Below, piece after piece: positions 44,273-58,900 of a stretch of DNA of 64,000 nucleotides (positions within the stretch are counted from its first letter, which is position 1; the number at the start of each line of letters is the position of its first letter). The position numbers and the translations under genes are program-made. The stretch is from Shinisaurus crocodilurus (lineage: Eukaryota; Chordata; Lepidosauria; Squamata; Shinisauridae). The DNA lies in the NCBI GenBank assembly GCA_021292165.1, contig CM037877.1, forward strand, positions 302,142,726-302,206,725, written 5' to 3'. Under the pieces are notes generated by a model. That model made no database searches. It saw nothing but the letters and a program-made list of their open reading frames with translations, and had not been told where the DNA came from.

Positions 44273-46785
44273 TTCCCACTTCCTGTTTACCTTCTATGTA
44301 TTGGATGGGGCTCTACCGGAAGAATGGTGAAGTTACTAAGGTTCAACGGGTAGTGGGAATGAACTTTCACAGCTTCCAAAAGCCAGGATGATTTCCTGGA
44401 GCCATTCCAGGGCCTTGCACAGAGCCTCAGCTTGTTAGGAAGAACACCAGGGATGATTGCCTTGAAGCCGTTTCCCCCAATTTTATTCCTTAGATATGGG
44501 CTGCATTTGCTGTGAGAAACAGAACTGTTTGCTTTACTGAAGCAGCTTTGCCTCACCCTCCTTGTCTCCCAGGAAGCAGGGTTAGCTTACTGCCTCTGAA
44601 ATGGGGGGAGAGGAACTTTATAAAATCCATGTCAGGGGGCATTGTCCTTTGGCTTTCCACTTGGGAGGAGCATGCAAGTGTCCCAAGCATCTTGGTGCCC
44701 AGGGGCAACTTCCATCAGTAGCAGGCAGCCCTGCAACTACTGGAGGGGCATGTGAGCTTTCTTTTTGCTTGTTTATTGATAATCTGCATCCATATTTCAT
44801 CAGTATATATTCAGTAAACGGTATGTTATCTTTCAACAAGTGGTTTGTTTTCTTCCCGATTATCGAATCTAAAGTGAGGTGCCCTGGCTGGACCAGGCCC
44901 CATGGCTAATACACTCTAGTAGTTGCTACCATATGTTGGGACAGAGCACTACTCATAATAAAGAACCACTCTACCCTTAAATCTCTATGGTACCACACCC
45001 TATTTCTTTACATTGGTTGACACCCATGGTCAATTTGAAACTGTAAGTGGCCCTACAGGAAATGTCATAAAATGAGGATGACCCTGTCCCATTAGGACAC
45101 CTTAGGATTTCCCCTAGTTTAGCAGTAGGTAAGCTTTTATAAATGCTTTGTTGCTTTTTTCAAAGGTCTCTGTGCTTCCTTTCCCTGTTCCAATAACCAA
45201 ATACATTGATATAACATCTGCCTCTGTTCACTGCTCATCCCTTCTCTGGTATTCTTTTTACATCCGCTTTTTAAAATTCCACACTCACCAAGACTTTCTT
45301 TCAAAGTTTCTTTTCTGTAGACCTCACATCTATTAGCTATGCAAAGAATTAAAAAAGAACTGCGTTTGGAATTGAAACACTCATTGGATGTTTAGAGCAG
45401 GGGCAGGCAGCCTGGTGGCCTCCAGATGTTTTAGACAACAACTCTCATAATCCTTGACCATTGGTCTTACTGACCGAGGCTGATATTTATCAAATTTATT
45501 AAACACCTTATCCATTTCTCTACATTTTACAATAACGAAAATACAAATCAAATCACAATAAAATCCTCCATGTAAACGTGCCAACACAGCATAAAATACA
45601 ATATCACATTACAGGGACTAACATAATAAAACACAAAGATACTAAAATATTTTAAACTTTAAAAAAAAATTAAAGTCTGGGAGAACAGGAAAGTCTTAGC
45701 CTAGCACTGAAAAGATAGCAGTTTGGATGCCTGGCAAGCTTTCTTTGGGAAAGCATTCCCAGGCTGGGGGGCCACTCCCAAAAAAGCCCTCCAATGGGTT
45801 ATAGTCTAAAACATCTGGAGGGTACCAGGTTGAGGAAGGCTGGTTTAGAGCATTCATCATGGAAGTCAGCCATCACTAAAACAGGAAATTATTCAAGGCA
45901 CCTGTGCACCAAAGCAGCAGCCCGCAGCCATTGTCACTCTAGAACAGAGTTCTCCAACCTTGGGTCCCCAGATGTTTTTGGCCTACAACTCCCAGCATGC
46001 CCTAGCCAACACTGCTCTAAAACAAAGATGAGTTACCTGTGGCCCTCCAGATTGTTTTTGGACAACTTCCATCACTCCCAACCATTGTCCATGCTTACTG
46101 TGGCTGCTAAGAGTTGAGGCCCTCCAGATGTTTTGGGCTCCAGGTCACCCGCATCTGCTCTAGCAGGCGACAAGGCCAGAGGGTTATCATGTAATTGGCC
46201 TCTATAGGAGGAAAGCAATTTTGCCATCTCTGCATGTGGTACAACTGGGTGATTCAAGTCACTGCTAGTGCAAAAAAACAGAATGACATGCCCTTGCATA
46301 GGGTTTGCTTGCTGCACCTCTGCCTTAGTCACGGTTTTGGGGTCCGCTCCTTCCAGTGACAAGGCATGCTCCAAAACTGTGCCTCACACAAAAACATGCT
46401 GGGCTAATCCACACTTACTTTTTCTGTGCTGTAAATGTGTGATCCCACTTTAATTCAGGAAATACAGTGTACGTCAATCAGCTGATGTTTGGGAAACACT
46501 GGCTTAAAAGTAAACCTTTACCCCTTGCTTGTATAAAGACAAGGATTTCTGACAGCTTATAGAAAAAATGGAAACCTAAAAGGGAGAGGAGATGAGATTT
46601 GGGAGGTAGCATTTCAAACTCTAACCCCGTCTCTTTCTCTCACTTTTCTGTCTAATATGCTTTCCTCTTTCTTCTTCTTCCTTATGTTGGGTTTGGCATG
46701 GTTTTGTGGTTGTGAATGCCGCATTACAAGGTAAATAAGCAGTGAGTAATATAAACACTTAAGTTATTGTACCGGAATACAATTT
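44273..46785. other. Intergenic stretch between KIF22 and the solo LTR
   Basis: No exon recognised. Holds the split MITE (45401-45845) and two half copies of a related foldback at about 45950-46015 and 46030-46135. Confidence 0.45.
45401..45845. mobile_element. Palindromic MITE split by a 320-bp insertion
   Basis: Left half GCAGCCTGGTGGCCTCCAGATG to about 45475; right half TAGTCTAAAACATCTGGAGGGTACCAGG to 45843. The insert (about 45476-45796) is a LINE-tail-like segment with GGGAACATTCCCAGGCTGGGGGGCC-type text of unknown class. Confidence 0.6.
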
Positions 46786-46791
46786 TTTATT
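46786..46791 (-). terminator. Candidate poly(A) signal of KIF22
   Basis: AATAAA on the minus strand, 130 bases past the KIF22 stop codon at 46921. It lies in an A-rich stretch as read on the minus strand. It would give a short 3'UTR. No transcript data support it. Confidence 0.5.
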
Positions 46792-46920
46792 TTTTTTTTA
46801 ATTATATCTGTATAGATATACAGAATATATATCTAAATGCACTAAAAGTTAAATGAAATAAAAATCCAATCTTCGTTAATTAAAAAAAAAAAAGGTCCAA
46901 GGTGCAGGGGAAGTGGTTTT

Positions 46921-49900
46921 TCAGAGCTGATCCAGTTGCTGAAGGTTTCCAAGATATTCAAAGATATTTGCCTGGAAAGGGCAGGGAGAGCAAAAGAGAA
47001 CAAGACTATTAACTCCTATAATCCTATTCACACCAGAGAAACACACTTAAATTATTTTGTGTATATACACACACTGCTGTCAACATAACAAAATGGTCCA
47101 CAGCTCTCATTTCTGGACCCCTTCTCACCTCTGCTGCTATAAAATGAGCCATCAAGCACTTTAGCAGCAGGCTTATAAACAGCCATTCGCTGTGGTGAGG
47201 GAACTGCCTCCATCATCGGCCATTGTACCTGGCTGCCTCTTGACGGAGACAGCGAGGTCCCCTCTGTCAGACTGACTAGGACCAACTGCCATTCAGCTCT
47301 TCTCCTCCCAGAACGGCCTGCCAACAGCCATTCCAACTGGCTGCATCCCCTCCATTGGCCTAGCTGGAACCAATTGCAATTTGGCACCTCCCTCCTAGAA
47401 TAATCTCCTGCAGTGATCATTCCACCTGGTCATTGGGTTGGATCCAGAGTCAAGTCATGCTTAGAGAAGATCCACTGAAACCAATATGACAAGTCAGTCA
47501 TAGGAACAGAAGAGCTGTGCTGGATCAGACCACGGGCTATCTAGTCCAGCATTCTGTTCCTGCAGTAGCCAATCAGATGCCAACGGGGAGTTCACAAGCA
47601 GGACATGAAGGCAACAACCCTCTCCTGTTACTCCCCAGCATACTGCCTCCAATACTGGAGGTAATATATAGCCATTATGACTAGTAGCCATTAATAGCCA
47701 TCCCCCATTAATTTGTCTAATGCCCTTTTAAAGCCATCCAAATTGGTGCCATCACTACATTTTGTGGTATCATGACTGATTTAAGTCCCATTGATTTCAA
47801 TGGGTGTATTTTAAGGACTAAATCTGGATCCAACCCATTATGTAAGAGCGTGATAACAGAATTTGCTTCTCTCTCTCTCCCCTTTCTGCTCCTTTTTCCT
47901 TCTGTATCACATTGTGGATTGTAAGCCATTATTATAAAAACATAAGCCACCTTGCGTGTTTTGGCAAAAAGAGGCAGCATATAAAATGTAGTAAATAAAT
48001 ATATATTGGCTCTATTCAGCTGGAAGAGTTGATTCTGTCAGGCACTAGATGTACCACCTAATGACTGATGTAAGTATGTGTGGACAGGCAAGCTAGGAAC
48101 TTATTTATAAGACTGCTTTAATAGGCTAGGAACTCAACATTTTTGACCCACAAATACTTGTTCTGAGATTCCACCTGCCAGCAGTTATTGCTCATGAGGT
48201 TCTTAAAGTGAAAAAGGTGTAATAGGGAAGCATGAATTGTCCCTAAGAAGAGGCTATCTTGAAGTCTATTTTTTTTAAAAAAGGTAATCCACTTCGATAC
48301 AATTCCAAGTGGTGGTGTTGACCTACAGGACTAAACTATTCTGGTTCTGGGTATCTGAATATTGGCCTTCTGCTGTATGAACCTGCCTATTTGCTGAGGT
48401 AGTCAGAGGACCTGCTCTGGGTATGCCTGCCTTTAGGGGTTCAGTGGTTACCAGAGTCAAGGATTATGGTTTATGGAGCCAGTTTATGGAACATTCTCTG
48501 GGTGCCCACTCTTTTCTTTATATGAACTCCTGATTGGAGGTAATTTGGACCTGCCTCTCCTGCTGTCCCTTCACTTAATAGGATCTGCCATTCCACCAAG
48601 ATCTAGGGAAGCTCTGCTCCACACCCCATCACTACTGGAGGTGAGGTTAGCTGGATATGTGGGACAGGAGGATCTTCTCAGTTGTGGCACCTAGACTCAG
48701 AATCTGGTAGTTCTCGGGGGGGGGGGGGGGGGATCTTAAAGACTGTTTTATTCAGACACATTTTTTTACATTGGTTGCCTCTTGCCCTATTTTATACTTC
48801 TTGTGGTTTGAATTCAATTTAAAACCCATTAATGTAAGCCACTTTGGGGGGCATTTTTTAAAGCCAAAACCAGATATTTGTTTAATGGTATTGCATTATC
48901 TGGTTTTTTGGTTGCTTAATTATATATTGTTTGAAGTTGTTTTATATAAGGCTACAATGTTTAAACTGATCAAACTGTTAAAAACTAAAAAGAAAGGCTT
49001 CCAGTCAGCCAGCAAATTAAAAACTTACATAAAAAACTGTAGATGGCCTAACCATCTTAAAAGGCATTCCCTCCACAGCAGAACTAAAACCCAGGAAATT
49101 AATCATCTAAGATTTCTTTAATTGGGCAACAGCTCCACTTTCAATATTACATTGTTCTGTTTTTAAAGCCTGATGTTAGCCGAGACTTAAAGACTGTAGT
49201 ATTGAAAGATGGGGTAAAATATTGAAAATAAAAAGACTATGACAGCAATCTTAAGTGACAGGGGACCTGACAGATGACCCACCATTTCCTAAGCTCTGCC
49301 AGTTCATGCTTTACTCTTTATACCCTTTACTCCTCTTGTGGCAATTCAGTTTTTTAAAAAAGGTTTCCCCTCCCATTGGGTTCAGTGGGAAGAAAAATAC
49401 TTACCGTAAGCTCCAGTCTGCCATGGGCGATGGGCCTGATCAGAAGCACGAGGGTGCTTTGGATCCAGCAGATCCAAGGCTGGCCCCAGAATGTTGTGCT
49501 TCAGAGCCTACTATCCACAGAAACAGTGTAGCTGTGATCTTACATCTGCAGGGCTTTCCACAGGTATACAGGGTGGACAGGCTGCCCCACTGGTGGAAAG
49601 GCTCATCCGCCCCATTTAAACCCCCCTCAGCTGGCTTTTGGCAGGGGTTAGGATTGTTCTGCTCAATAACCCAAACAAGATTTCTCAAACCAGCGAACCA
49701 GAAACTCCTCTCTGCCTAGGGAGAAGCACGTAAGATTAAAATCCTTCTGGTGAGGCTGGAGGAGAAAAGGCTGCTGTCTGGGTTTTCCAGAGCAACTATG
49801 GCATTAGATGAAAACAGAGGAGTGGCAAGTGTACACAGTATATGTATAGCACAACACAGTAAATATTATTGCTCTGTATTAGGATATTACATTGCACTTT

Positions 49901-52900
49901 GCCCATCTTTTTTTCAAAGCTAGAGTCCTAACCTTTTTAGCCACTACTACTCAGGATCATTTTGGTTCCGCCCCTTTCTCTAACATATTGTTTTTGACAT
50001 TCAGAGCAGTGAATGGCCTAGCCCAAAGGTGGGAACATTTCACCTGTCAGAACTACCCAGAGTCCCCTAAGGAAAGCGGAGTCAAGCAGAGACTATGGGC
50101 GTGCCCACATCCTGTTGAAAGCCATTGGAATCAGGTGTTCACTTCAAGAGTTCAGGACTGCACCCTGAGAATGCAGCCCATAAAAAGCTAGTACTCATAA
50201 ACCACGAGTCTTGTGGCACCTTAAAGTTAGTCATTCTGTCATCAATAAGCATGACTAATTTCCTCTGGATCCAACCCAATGTATAAAAGAAGTGTGAGCG
50301 CATACTGGAGCAGGCAGCCTGTTTCCCCACATCCTCTTTCGCAGAAGAGGGTAGACAAACCAGGAAGCTGCAATTAAATATCACTTTCTTAATTACCTGG
50401 TTTGCACATCATGGGGGCAAACCATGGGTTATTTGACCCACAATTTGTGGGGACAAGAGACAACCTACATTTGTTGTTAGGTTAATTCTGGGTTGTTTAA
50501 TTCATAAACAACCCAGAGTGTCCAGGTTTGGATATTACACTAACAACCTACAAATGGGGCATTCATAGATTGCTTCCAGTATGAATAAACAGCTTGCTCA
50601 CAGTGCACATCCCCGCAAATCGTGGGCTAATTAACCCACATTTGCCACCATGATGAGTGAACCAGCTCAGTATGTTCAAATTCAGGACTATGGTTAATTG
50701 AACCCAAACAAGCCAGGATTTGTAAGGCGACTTCAACCCGCTTTAAAGGTAGCTTCCAGTCCTGGCTTGTTTGGGAGCAACTGACCCTAGTTCAGATTTA
50801 ATAAAAAGCTATGCTTAATTTGCAGGTCCTGGTTTACCTGCTCAAGCGAAGTGGGAGCGAGCTGCCTGCATGCATTAGCACACTGGCTCATCCACATCAA
50901 GGTTTAATAAACCAGGATTCACGGCTTCCATAACATGGGCATTGTTTACTTTGTTTTACATAGCATTATCACAGAATACACCTCAACCATGCATTTCCTC
51001 GCCTGGTTACGTGATGAGGAATTCCATCCAGGTGAAATGAGTGGGCTTGCAGAGGAGGTGTGGATTGCTCTGTCCCTCTTCTGTCAGGCTGCTTGATTTC
51101 TGTGCTGGCTACGAGACAAGGCAAGCTCTTTCCTTCACAGCCAGCTGGGAAATGCAATGGACTGGCAGACAAGGGGCAGAGAGATCCATCTGTTCTGCCA
51201 GCCCCCTTGGTAGAAGCCAGCATTGCTGTTTTTATTAGTCTGCTAAGAGGCTAGGAAAAGTTTGTTTTGAGCTAGTAACTTTTCTAGCCCTGTATACAAG
51301 GCTGGTGTACCTGCATTACATGAGCAATTATTTTTCTTACCCTCAACAGGTACAGAGAAAAATCATTGTAACACTTTACCCGTCTAACGCAGGAATGAGC
51401 AACTTCTAGGCCAAAACAGTCAGAGGGCCACAACTTCCATCAGCCCTAGGCAGCATAGCCAATGGTGAAGGATGATGGGAGTTGCAGGTTCAAACATCTG
51501 GAGGGCCACAAGTTGCCCACCCTGATCTAATGAAGCAGGCTCTCCTTCACAAAAAGCTTATGCCATAATAAATTCATTAGCCTTTAAGCCATCTGGCTGG
51601 TTCTGCCACAGATGAACACGGCTATCCTTCTGGAAATTATAAGATAAATCTTTAAGTTGTATGTACAAGATGGAATATGAAGACCTGTTTTTTAAAAAAG
51701 AAAAAAGTACCTTCTCACCCCCTCTAATGCAGGAGTGGATGACCTGTGGCCACCCAGTTCTTGTTCAACTCCAACTCCCATCATCCTGACCATTGGCCAT
51801 ACTGGCTGAGGATGATGGGAGTTGAAGTCCATCATCATCTGGAAGGCCACAGGCTACCCACCCCTCCTGTAATGCAAACTGAACTGAATACACACCTTCA
51901 GAAAAGAAGAGACTTGCTTGGGTGAGATGCCATGAACTTTTCCGAGGTCCTCTACCTGGGGAAAGGAAGGAGAGATATCATGCTATTATGCAGCTGCCTA
52001 TATCATATAGGAGGCTGACATATCTATCTAGGGACCAGCCAAAGGATAAGAACCTCGAAGAGGGATGCAGAACCAGATGGAGGTAGCCCATTGGGATGAA
52101 CAGGGTTTGGGTCAATACCACCACCATAGACCAGGTGTGTCCTGGAGTTCGAGGATGGTGGCCGCAAAAGTGATATGCTGTGGGCATAAGGACAGGCAAC
52201 GGTGGCTGTTCATATGTGTAGCAGAAATTGAAGGTTTTCCAGTTTAAGCAAAAACAACAACCACCCCTCTCACTCACTGAAGGGGGAACGACATCATTCC
52301 TGCTGTGGAGAAAGTGGAAACGCTTTCCTTGCCCCATTACAACGATAATACACTGACCCTATGGTCACCCAGTGAAATTGTCTGTCTTGAACCCAGAGCA
52401 CATCAACAACAAAAAAGGAACTTCACACATAGTTCATTCATTTATGGGCTTCAGTGTCACAAGATGCAACGATAGCCTCGAGCTCAAATGCAGGCACCTG
52501 GGTCCATCAACAGCTATTGGCCACGATGGCTAAGTAGAGCCTCCATGGTCAAAGTATGCCCCTGAAGTCTAGTTGCTGGGGGACAGCAATAGAGGACGGT
52601 TCATGCTTTCACACCATGCCAGTGGGCTTCCCAGAAGCATCTGGACAGCCACAAAACAGAATGGAAGACTAGGAGGAGCTCTGGCCTGATCCAGCAGGGC
52701 TGTTGTCTTCTTACAAGAATAGGTAGCTCCTTCCTTCTGCTCCCAGTGCAGAGGATGAGCCAGTGTTCCATACTCAAGGCTGTCCAATGAACTAGCTGTC
52801 AACGTGGGATTAGTCCAAGACCATCCCTCTGTCCAGCAGACCCTGCTGCTTTGACCCGAGCCAGGCCTGGACCACACGTTAAAGCAGTCCACGCAGGGCT

Positions 52901-55900
52901 TCCTGCCTGAAGGGTTATTCCCTGCATCTCCCAAATACCTTTTCGAATGACCCGTAGAGGTCTCTCCAGCCTACAATGAGCTGAGCCTTCTTCTTGCCAA
53001 TCCGGTGCAGGGCCATGAGATCCTTCACTGAGCCCATGTTCAGGAGGGCCAGGATGTTGTCCTTGCTGTGATTCAGCAGATCGGGACGGACCTCCACCTC
53101 CCACTCTGGGGGAGCCTCATTTTCAGAGTCAAGGGCTAAAGCCTGAAGGACAAACATGGAAAGGAAGAGAGGGGCTAGATGCTGCGGCACGGTGGCCTCT
53201 TCCGGCCATTTCTTGATCAGCCCCCTTTGTCCTTTTGCCCAAATCCCTTTATTGGCCTCACCACTCACTAACATAGAGTGCAGGAGCCACAGCCAAGAGC
53301 AGTCCAACTGCGTTCCATGGTAGCTTAGTTGGGGGTTCCGCAATGAGATCAGGCATGGTGGATAAGATTAATTGCCCAGTGCCACTACCGAATTCCTGAC
53401 TTGTGTTGGGATGCAGGGCCAGCACTGTTGGCCATCTGCCGAGGCCCACCCCATTCTGGGGCCCCACTGCCAACTCCTGGAGCATCCGCTTGCCATGCTG
53501 TCTCTGCCTGTTCACCTGCCCTCTCCAAGCACACAAGCAGTGATGGAGGGGACAAAGCGACATCCCCCAGTCGCCCTGCATGTGCCCAATGGGCGGTTGT
53601 GTAGATCAGAGATGGAGGGAGGGGCAGGCAAACAGGCAGTGGTGACAAGGTGTGCCCCACTGAGGGCGTCTTGTCCCAGGGCCCCTCCAAACCTGGAGCA
53701 TTACTCACCTGTATTCTAGAGTGCAATTCCCAGTTTGCTCAAGGAGAGGAGACAAGCCCATGGGCCTGGCTAGTGCCCTGAACGAATTAAGAGTAGGCTC
53801 TAGCCCAGTGTGGCATAGTGGTGAGAGTGCTGGACTGGGACTCGGGAGATCCGGGTTCAAGTCCTCACTCGGCCATGAAACTCACTGGGTGACTTTGGGC
53901 CAGTCACTGATTCTCAGCCTAACCTACCTCACAGGGTTGTTGTGAGGATAACATGGAGAGGAGGATTATATAAGCCACCTTGGGTTCCTTGCCGGAAAAA
54001 AGGTGGGGCATAAATAGAATAAAATAAATAAATAAATAGACCATTCCCAAGGATTCTCTGCAACATGCGGCACAGATGCAGCAATGTGGGAACTGTTGAA
54101 ACTCACTGGGTGACTTTGGGCCAGTTGCTGACTCTCAGCCTAACCTACTCACAGGGTTGTTGTGAGGATAAAATGGAGAGGAGGATTATGTAAGCCGCCT
54201 TGGGTTCCTTGCAGGAAAAAAGGCGGGGGTATAAATAGAATAAATAAATAAATAAATCCAGCGACAGACGATGCTTTGCATGCATGTGTGGAGGCACCAA
54301 GTTCGATGGGAGGCCGCTGGCCTGAGGCCACTCATCCAGAACTTTGGTCTGGCTCAGACAGTCGGACATCTCCAAAGCCACCCTCTTTCTGACCCCTTAA
54401 GAAACCATTCCCAACGTTTTCCCACCGGATTTCACCCATAAACATTTAAACTTGTTTATAATGGGTGTGTGTAGGGCAGGAGCAGCCCTGATACCCCACC
54501 TAGGTATTGCCTCTGCTCCTGACATGAACTTGGGGGACGGGGGATTGCTTCTGGGGAGGGTTCGCTCTTTGCCCCACTGCCGAGGCCGAGACAGCCTGAA
54601 CACGAGTAGGCATCAGTCACTGGGTGAAGGAGTTTGTTCTAGGGTAGAAGTTAAACAGCAGGGCTAGGAAACCTGTGGCTCTCCAGATGTTGGATTACAA
54701 CTCCCATTAGCCCCAGCCAGCATGGCCAATGGTCAGGGATGATAGGGACTGGAGTTAAACATGAGGCGGGGAGCAAAGGTTCCACAGCTCTGATCTACAG
54801 GCAGAAGCCTCTTCCTACCTCTGCTGTTTGTAAACCGCCTCAACAACCATCCCAAGTGGTAGGAAAGTGTTATGTAAAATCTCTTAAATTACTTTGCTTG
54901 CCGCCACCGCCTCCATCACCACCACCCCATTCAGCAAGATGGCCCCCCAAATCCCCTTACACACCTTTCTCTTTCGGCTTCCCTTCTTCTGCTTTACGAC
55001 AACAATGCCTTCCTCTTCCTCCTGAGTCTCTCCAGCAGTCTGCACTGGATAGGAAGAGAAGGGAAGCTGAGACCTTGCAAGATAGAAGGAAATCCTGGCT
55101 TCCGGATCCTCCTCCCCAGTCGCTCCAGTCCTCCTACCTTGCTGGAAGGGCAATACCGCTGCCTGTTTTCGGGGTTTGGCTGACAAACGAGGGGCAAGCG
55201 CACGATCTTTCTCTTGCCGAGCGTTGGCTTCCATCTCCAGCTGCTTTTCTTTAAGACTCTGCAGGAAGACGGGGAGGCAAAGAGAAGAATGAGGGAAGAT
55301 TTAAATTGAGCACTCCACTTGATGACTGGCCACCACTGTATGAACGAGTCTTTGGCATAAGACATGGGAGGGACACAGTTTTATTTCTATCAGAAACCTC
55401 CCCCCCCCCCCCCAAGTACCCACTTGGAGCTACTTCTCCCAGCTCCCTTTAAATCCCTCCTCTTCGGTGCAGCTTTCAGCCTACCCCCTTAGTTCTCCAC
55501 CCCAGTTGAAACAGAATATGGGTAACTCCCAACTGTGCATATTCTTCCTGTTACAAGGGCCTCTGTTCTCTGTTTCCCCACCCACCCTCATCTCCTTAAA
55601 ATACCTATGAAAAGCTACCCAGGCTCTGGGAAGCCTCCAAGGAAGAGGAAGTCCCACAATTATGGGGCAACCAATGAAACCCAGAACAGGTCAAGAGGGC
55701 TTGTTTCATTGGCCTGCTGCAACCAACAGCCACTCAGGCTCCTCCCCATCCCTGCCCCATCCAGCAGTCAATTGGTGGCCTCGCAGGTGGCAGGAGAGAG
55801 AGAGGACTGCTACTGCATTAAAGCAGGGATGAGGAACGAGTGGGTCCTCCAGATGATGTTGGACTGCAACTCCAATCAGCCCTTGCCGTTGACTACGTTG

Positions 55901-58900
55901 GCTAGGGCTGGCGGGAGTTGCAGTCCACAGATATCTGGAGGGACCACACATTCCCCACCCCTGAAATAAAGGGATCTTTGTTGATTAGTTTTCAGTCAAA
56001 TAAATTTGCATGTGAAGCAAACAATGCCTTGTGGGGGGGGGGGGTCGGGGGACAACACTTAGTGGGGCAGGCACCACCTCAGAAGCATTCCCGCCTTCGT
56101 GAAAGAGAAAGGACTGCCCTCTTCTAAAATGGCGCTTGTCACTTGGTTTTTTGTCAATATTTGTATTTTGAAAAACAAAAAAAATTCCTAACATTAAAAG
56201 TCTGCAGCCTGCTTAATTTGGGACAGCTTTTAAAATGGATTAATCTGATCAGCCAAGTAAGTACACACAGACCCTGCCTTACTCTTTGTGAGATCATGAT
56301 GGAACGTAGAGAATGACCACAGGCTCCACTGCTACATGTTCCTGGAGGAGGAGGAGGAGGAGGAGGAGGAGCAAAGCAAACCCCAAACCCTTCACCTTCA
56401 GCTCACGTCGAGTCTCGTCCAGCAGCTTCAAAACGCTCAGCCGCTCACTGCGTGGCGTGTTGAGCAGCGGCAAGACGCGACTCCCGGCCCCTGCCTGCTC
56501 CTTTTCCAAGGCCTCTAACCGCAGCAGCCGCTGAACCACGGCTGGCTCAAGATTCTCCAGAGGCAGTAAGGAACTGGTGGGGAGAGAGATCAGAGGTAAA
56601 GTACCAGGTCCCACCTCGCTCTTTCAACAAACCAGCCAGAGCTGGAGCTCCCTCCTCGGTTCGCCATTTCAAGCGTGGGGCGGCCATCCTCCCAAAACGG
56701 CATGAAAGAATTTGACTGGACTGCAAAGCACAGCTTAGGCCCTTCGTCAAGACCTATACAATACATTATGATGCCTCACCTGAGTGGCTTCGCCTCAGCC
56801 ACACTTGGCTGTTCCTCCTCTGGGCAAGGTCTCTTGGCCTCTGGGCCTACATCGCTGGAAGGTCTTTTGGACACTGCCAAAGGCAAGGACACTTTAGTTT
56901 ATCGGATGCATTAATAAGACCTTACAGCTTGCTCTAGCCAGGCTGCCCTCCCCCCAGCCCCCAGGCCATCTAACACCGAGGGAAAGATTCCCAGGGCTCC
57001 TTGTTCTTTTGATATTGTTCATTGCGATTTAATTATGCACGTAAGCCTCCTTGGAAGAATTTGTATTGTGAAAAGCATGGGGTTATAGACAACCAGAAAT
57101 ATCTCACCTTTCCAAAATCATTTCAAGTCAGCTAACAAATTGCACATCACAAAGAAAAATACAGTAGCCATTGAACTATTAGAATACGAAAATATAAATA
57201 CGGTTACAAAACTCAAGTATTGCATAGAAACATTCACCCTCTCAAAGCGGTAGCAGATAAAAACAAATACAAGCGTCTTTTTTTTAACTTGGCGCTTAAA
57301 ACCCATTAAGAGTTGGTGCCATCTGCATGGACCCAAGGGAGGTGTTCCAAAATATGGGTACTACCTCTGAAGAGGCCCAGCTCCTGGCCAGCTTCCGCCC
57401 AACCTCAATTGGCAGGGGAATCTAACCACAGGACACAGACTGGTCTGTAGAAAAGGGGCTGGGAATCTAAGGGCCTGGTGCCAAATCCAGCCCCCGGGGA
57501 TTCCCCAGAAGGCCATGCCCCCTTTCCCCTGGCCCCACCCCTTTCCCCCAACCACCAATCATTGGGTGGTTTCCTGGCTTTTGTGCAGTATCCCCATTCT
57601 AAAAGGTTGAAATGCCTCTCCTAAGGCTTAGTTACTGGCACCAAGAGCTTTAGGCTAACATATGTTAGTATTTCTGAGTTCGGGCCTGCCCACCGCTGGA
57701 CTGTGGCCCCCAAGAGCTTCTCCGAAATGGAATTTGGCCCTCGGGCTGAAAGAGATTCCCCACCTCTGCTGTAGAGGGTGGGCGGTAGTCCACGAGGAGA
57801 GAGCAGATCATGGACGGCTGTAGTATATATTTAGAGCTGGGCCATGATAAAGAAACTTGCAGGGGTCGGGGAGGGAGGAATCTGTACATAGCACCACACT
57901 CCATTCCTGGGTGGCCCAAGAATTCTGGGCTCCCTGCCACTTCTTTCCCGGCAAACTTGTCCTGTCCCGGTCAACTCCAATCCACCTCCCTTCCTTACCA
58001 ATATCTGGTAGGGTTTCCTGGGTGAAGGGTTTGTTCACCACCTGCTTGGACTTGGCAGCAAAGTTAAGGCTTGTGAGGGTGTCGAAGTAGTACCTCTCCT
58101 CAGGGGCTATGTTTGCAATGATCACGCTGTGAGCACTACCGCCCAGAGAATCCTGAAGGGGAAACCACAACAAAAAAAGATATTCTGGGGGAGGGAAAAC
58201 GCCCCAGCTCCTAAGCCCCAAACCTCCCGCCCCTCCAGGGAACCCACACCCCGTAACTACCTGCAGAAGGCGGGTCAGTTTGCTGTCTCTGTAGGGTACC
58301 CGAGGCAAGCCCTGGTTGAGGGCATCAACCACCTTGCTGAGCACAAAGAGCGAGGTGTTGATGGCGCCGCTCTCCTTCAGGCGCAGGCCTTGATTCCCTG
58401 TCCGACGGTTGTCCTCTGAGCCGGCCAAGTCGATGAGGCAGAGCTTGGCGGCCCGGCGGGCGTATGGTGGCCAGCCCTGGGTCTGGCTCACCCGGACCAG
58501 CAGGACAGCGTGGCTGCGGCTGGAGCGTTGATTTAGCTGCGTGGACGCCACAGTCCGATTGGAGCAGGCGGGCAAGAACTGGCTTTCAAAGTCCGCAAAG
58601 TTTGTGATCTCGCACTGTGTCAAGCCCGGCACCAGGATGCGATGGTTACGATCCTCCCGGATAGGTAAGTCACGGAGGGAGGGCTTTAGGAGGTCCAGAA
58701 CCTGGGAAGCAACAAACCGTCAGCAGCTCGGGTGGAAGCGTCACCTCGAACCCCATCCCTTCTATCCCCTTGCCTCTCAACACCGCACGGAGACCACAGC
58801 TAGCCTGTGTGAACGAGGGGTTTCTTTTGATCAGGCACAATGGAAGCCCAGTCTCTCACCCCAGGAGAAGGCAGCAGTGCCCTTTTATGACATGTGGCAG

